Source: Proteobacteria bacterium UBA5122 (lineage in GTDB: Bacteria > Pseudomonadota > Gammaproteobacteria > Tenderiales > Tenderiaceae). From it: 8,552 bases of DNA. A program made the translations under genes and the position numbers. Position 1 is the stretch's first letter. Every line of letters starts with the position of its first letter. The notes under the pieces were generated by a model. That model searched no databases, was not told where the DNA came from, and saw nothing but the letters and a program-made list of their open reading frames with translations. The stretch is from NCBI GenBank assembly GCA_002415485.1, contig DHYU01000042.1, forward strand, positions 52,763 through 61,314, given 5' to 3'. Below are positions 7,296 through 8,552 of this stretch, one piece after another.

Positions 7296-7475
7296 TCAGT
7301 CTGGCCAGCAACGACGTGATTCAAACTTCGGCAGTGGTGCCTCTACATCTTTCTTCGCCGGTGCTGCCTTGGCCGCTGATTTAGCAACGGCTTCAGTCGC
7401 CTGCGTGGCATCCTGTGCGGTTTGTTCCTTTGCCTGACGAACACTGCCAGCCAATTTTGATGCGATTTGGTTCAT
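7296..7475 (-). CDS. Small Ala/Lys-rich protein with C-terminal WPD, putative ParA partner (McdB-like?)
   Basis: This 59-residue ORF is too short for usual cut-offs but is well supported. Its ATG lies 2 nt after the ParA stop codon, and GAGGT sits 9 nt upstream inside the parA end, which implies translational coupling. The protein starts MNQIASKLAGSVRQAK, continues as an Ala/Lys/Gln-rich stretch likely to be helical (to about residue 41), and ends in a Pro-containing tail, PLPKFESRRCWPD. There are ten Lys/Arg and seven Asp/Glu, so it is slightly basic. It has one Cys (56), one Trp (57), and no signal peptide or membrane segment. ParA ATPases usually act with a small partner encoded next door that stimulates ATP hydrolysis and links to cargo. 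Size, charge and position make this protein the obvious candidate. As I recall from the literature, alpha-carboxysome McdB proteins carry a tryptophan within their last four residues, as here. That link is inference, since no carboxysome gene is visible. I do not recognise a named family. Confidence 0.8.
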   Translation of the reverse strand: MNQIASKLAGSVRQAKEQTAQDATQATEAVAKSAAKAAPAKKDVEAPLPKFESRRCWPD

Positions 7476-7477
7476 AG

Positions 7478-8110
7478 CTAGATTACCTCGTTAATAATGG
7501 ACTCAATTTCTTCAGCTGCGGCAGCACCACGCTTGCCCATACCGAAAACGCTGTTACCTTCAATTGCCGATGTGCGATAAATCGCGCGTCGACAAATACA
7601 ACTCTCCAGGGTGGGAATATCGAACTCTGCCAAGGCGTCTTTCATCGCGCGTGACAATGCATTACGCACCTCAAGCTGGTTGATGACCAGATGCGCCTTG
7701 AGCGCCGGGTTCAACATCTTGGCCTGCTCCACCGCATTGGCCAATTTGATACTGGCCCACAGATCGACTGGCGACGGCAGCACCGGAATCAACACACAAT
7801 CGGCGGCAGACATCGCCAGTTGCGAGGCATCGCCTGCCACCGTGGGCGGACAGTCAATAACCAGATACTGATAATCTTCGCGGAAACGTTTGATTTCGCG
7901 TGCGACATTGCCCGCCAGCGTGATCACTGACACTGGGAACGGCCGCTCATCCGGCGCCAGGCCGGCCCACTGCAGCGCGGAGCCTTGAGGGTCAGTATCC
8001 ACCACCAGGGTGCGGCCACGCTTGGCCAACCCGGCAGCAAAATTCATGGTCAAAGTGGTTTTGCCCGTGCCACCCTTTTGATTCGCGATTGCGAAGACCT
8101 TTGCCGACAT
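7478..8110 (-). CDS. ParA/MinD-family ATPase, small orphan type (McdA-like candidate)
   Basis: A 210-residue deviant Walker A ATPase of the ParA superfamily. Such proteins bind nucleoid DNA or another surface as ATP dimers and position plasmids, chromosomes, carboxysomes, chemoreceptor arrays or other cargo. The Walker A' motif KGGTGKTT occupies residues 12-19, with signature Lys12 and catalytic-loop Lys17. DTDPQG (38-43) follows, and Walker B is VIDCPP (84-89). The protein lacks the N-terminal DNA-binding extension of type Ia plasmid ParA proteins, so it resembles ParF or McdA in size. The start at 8110 is chosen because GGGA lies 7 nt upstream and the fold begins immediately (MSAKVFAIANQKGG). 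An in-frame ATG at 8230 would add 40 unrelated residues and run through the promoter. No parB gene or parS-like repeats are seen, arguing against ordinary chromosome or plasmid partition. It is co-transcribed with the 59-codon gene 2 nt downstream. The family is certain; the cargo is unknown. Confidence 0.93.
   Translation of the reverse strand: MSAKVFAIANQKGGTGKTTLTMNFAAGLAKRGRTLVVDTDPQGSALQWAGLAPDERPFPVSVITLAGNVAREIKRFREDYQYLVIDCPPTVAGDASQLAMSAADCVLIPVLPSPVDLWASIKLANAVEQAKMLNPALKAHLVINQLEVRNALSRAMKDALAEFDIPTLESCICRRAIYRTSAIEGNSVFGMGKRGAAAAEEIESIINEVI
7485..7489 (-). promoter_or_regulatory. Strong ribosome binding site for the 59-codon gene
   Basis: GAGGT on the - strand, 9 nt before the ATG at 7475 and inside the last codons of the ParA gene. 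This is the main evidence that the short ORF is translated. Confidence 0.7.
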
Positions 8111-8117
8111 ATTTATT

Positions 8118-8121
8118 TCCC
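8118..8121 (-). promoter_or_regulatory. Ribosome binding site fixing the ParA start
   Basis: GGGA on the - strand, 7 nt before the ATG at 8110. It supports this internal ATG over the longer alternative at 8230. Confidence 0.5.
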
Positions 8122-8145
8122 GTAAATTGTCCAGATCGATGCCGA

Positions 8146-8173
8146 ATTCTAGCACGGCCACCGCCTGAGTCGA
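8146..8173 (-). promoter_or_regulatory. Candidate sigma-70 promoter for the ParA operon
   Basis: On the - strand TCGACT (8173-8168, 4/6 to -35) and TAGAAT (8151-8146, 5/6 to -10) are separated by 16 nt. Transcription would start near 8139, giving a leader of about 28 nt before the ATG at 8110. It lies inside the longer ORF variant of the ParA gene, which further argues against that longer form. Confidence 0.45.
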
Positions 8174-8261
8174 TAAGGCCATTCGTAAAAAATCACAAAA
8201 TATGGGGGCAAAAGGCTGCTCCAGGCACACTATTCTGGGACAATGTCCAAAAACGAGATTT

Positions 8262-8267
8262 GGAGGT
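8262..8267 (+). promoter_or_regulatory. Strong ribosome binding site for the exported protein
   Basis: GGAGGT lies 5 nt before the ATG at 8273, a near-perfect Shine-Dalgarno sequence. Confidence 0.75.
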
Positions 8268-8272
8268 GCCGC

Positions 8273-8552
8273 ATGAAATACATAACGCCTCTACTAATGG
8301 CCTTCTGCAGCAACCTCGCCCTCGCCTGCGGTGAGCATCAAGACTGGCACCTCATCCCGCAAATCACCGACCTGCGGATCAATAAACAGGGTCAGCTCGG
8401 GCTACATCCCGAACCAAACCAAATATACGGCAGCTACAACGACGGGCGCTATTTTGTATTGGATGATACCCCCGCACTGCGTCCGATCGGCCAAACAGAA
8501 TTTGAAGCCCGTTTTCCGCAGCCAACGAGCACCACCATCGCACAGGAACAGC
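8273..8552 (+). CDS. Exported protein of unknown function (partial, runs off the window)
   Basis: The first 93 codons of a gene cut by the window end. The N-terminus (MKYITPLLMAFCSNLALA, then Cys19) is a short signal peptide: one Lys, a hydrophobic core, and an Ala-Leu-Ala site at 16-18 suited to signal peptidase I. Cys19 follows directly, so lipidation is conceivable, but the -3 residue is Ala rather than the Leu typical of lipoproteins. The mature part is polar, with Gln, Pro, Tyr and Trp residues (segments such as DWHLIPQITDLRI and YGSYNDGRYFVLDD) and no transmembrane helix so far. I do not recognise the family. It is divergent from the ParA operon, with 162 bp between the two start codons. 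The start is well supported by the GGAGGT site and the signal peptide. Confidence 0.8.
   Translation, partial: MKYITPLLMAFCSNLALACGEHQDWHLIPQITDLRINKQGQLGLHPEPNQIYGSYNDGRYFVLDDTPALRPIGQTEFEARFPQPTSTTIAQEQ

Noticed and set aside
8111..8230. N-terminal extension of the ParA gene to an ATG at 8230 (250 residues)
   Set aside because: The extra 40 residues match nothing in ParA proteins, cover the likely promoter (TAGAAT at 8151-8146), and the ATG at 8110 has its own ribosome binding site directly before the conserved fold.
8231..8248. -10-like TATTCT (8231-8236) and small palindrome GGAC-AAT-GTCC (8238-8248) upstream of the exported protein gene
   Set aside because: No acceptable -35 hexamer at 16-18 nt and the palindrome arms are only 4 bp; too weak to call a promoter or operator.

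Overview
The window looks like chromosomal DNA of a gammaproteobacterium. GC is moderate, the coding style is Gln/CAA-rich, Shine-Dalgarno sites are good, and the families present (an Mks/Wadjet SMC ATPase, a composite GGDEF-EAL protein, an orphan ParA) are common there. The taxonomic call is inference; no rRNA, tRNA or other marker gene is present. I see no insertion sequence, CRISPR array or phage gene.

Layout. (1) Positions 1-3667 (+): a 1219-residue SMC-like ATPase of the MksB/JetC type, preceded by what may be the last codons of its operon partner. Its operon starts outside the window, and no JetD/MksG-like nuclease follows it. (2) 3668-4014: a 347-bp gap without a convincing gene, holding two short palindromes, a strong hairpin, a near-identical direct repeat and an AT-rich leader. 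(3) 4015-7230 (+): a cytosolic sensor protein with an AmiC-like ligand-binding domain, two PAS domains, and GGDEF and EAL domains that both keep their key motifs, so it probably controls cyclic di-GMP. (4) 7240-7275: a perfect 28-bp palindromic terminator between convergent units. (5) 7296-8110 (-): a two-gene operon made of a small ParA-type ATPase and, 2 nt downstream, a 59-codon gene. The small gene encodes an Ala/Lys-rich protein ending in Trp-Pro-Asp and has a strong ribosome binding site. (6) 8273-8552 (+): the start of an exported protein of unknown function, divergent from the ParA operon.

The three main units look functionally independent: DNA surveillance or chromosome organisation (SMC), ligand-controlled second-messenger turnover (AmiC-PAS-PAS-GGDEF-EAL), and intracellular positioning (ParA plus small partner). 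The least described part is the ParA/59-residue pair. Its layout (small ParA, tiny basic protein, tryptophan in the last few residues) resembles the McdA/McdB cargo-positioning systems, although no cargo gene is visible here.
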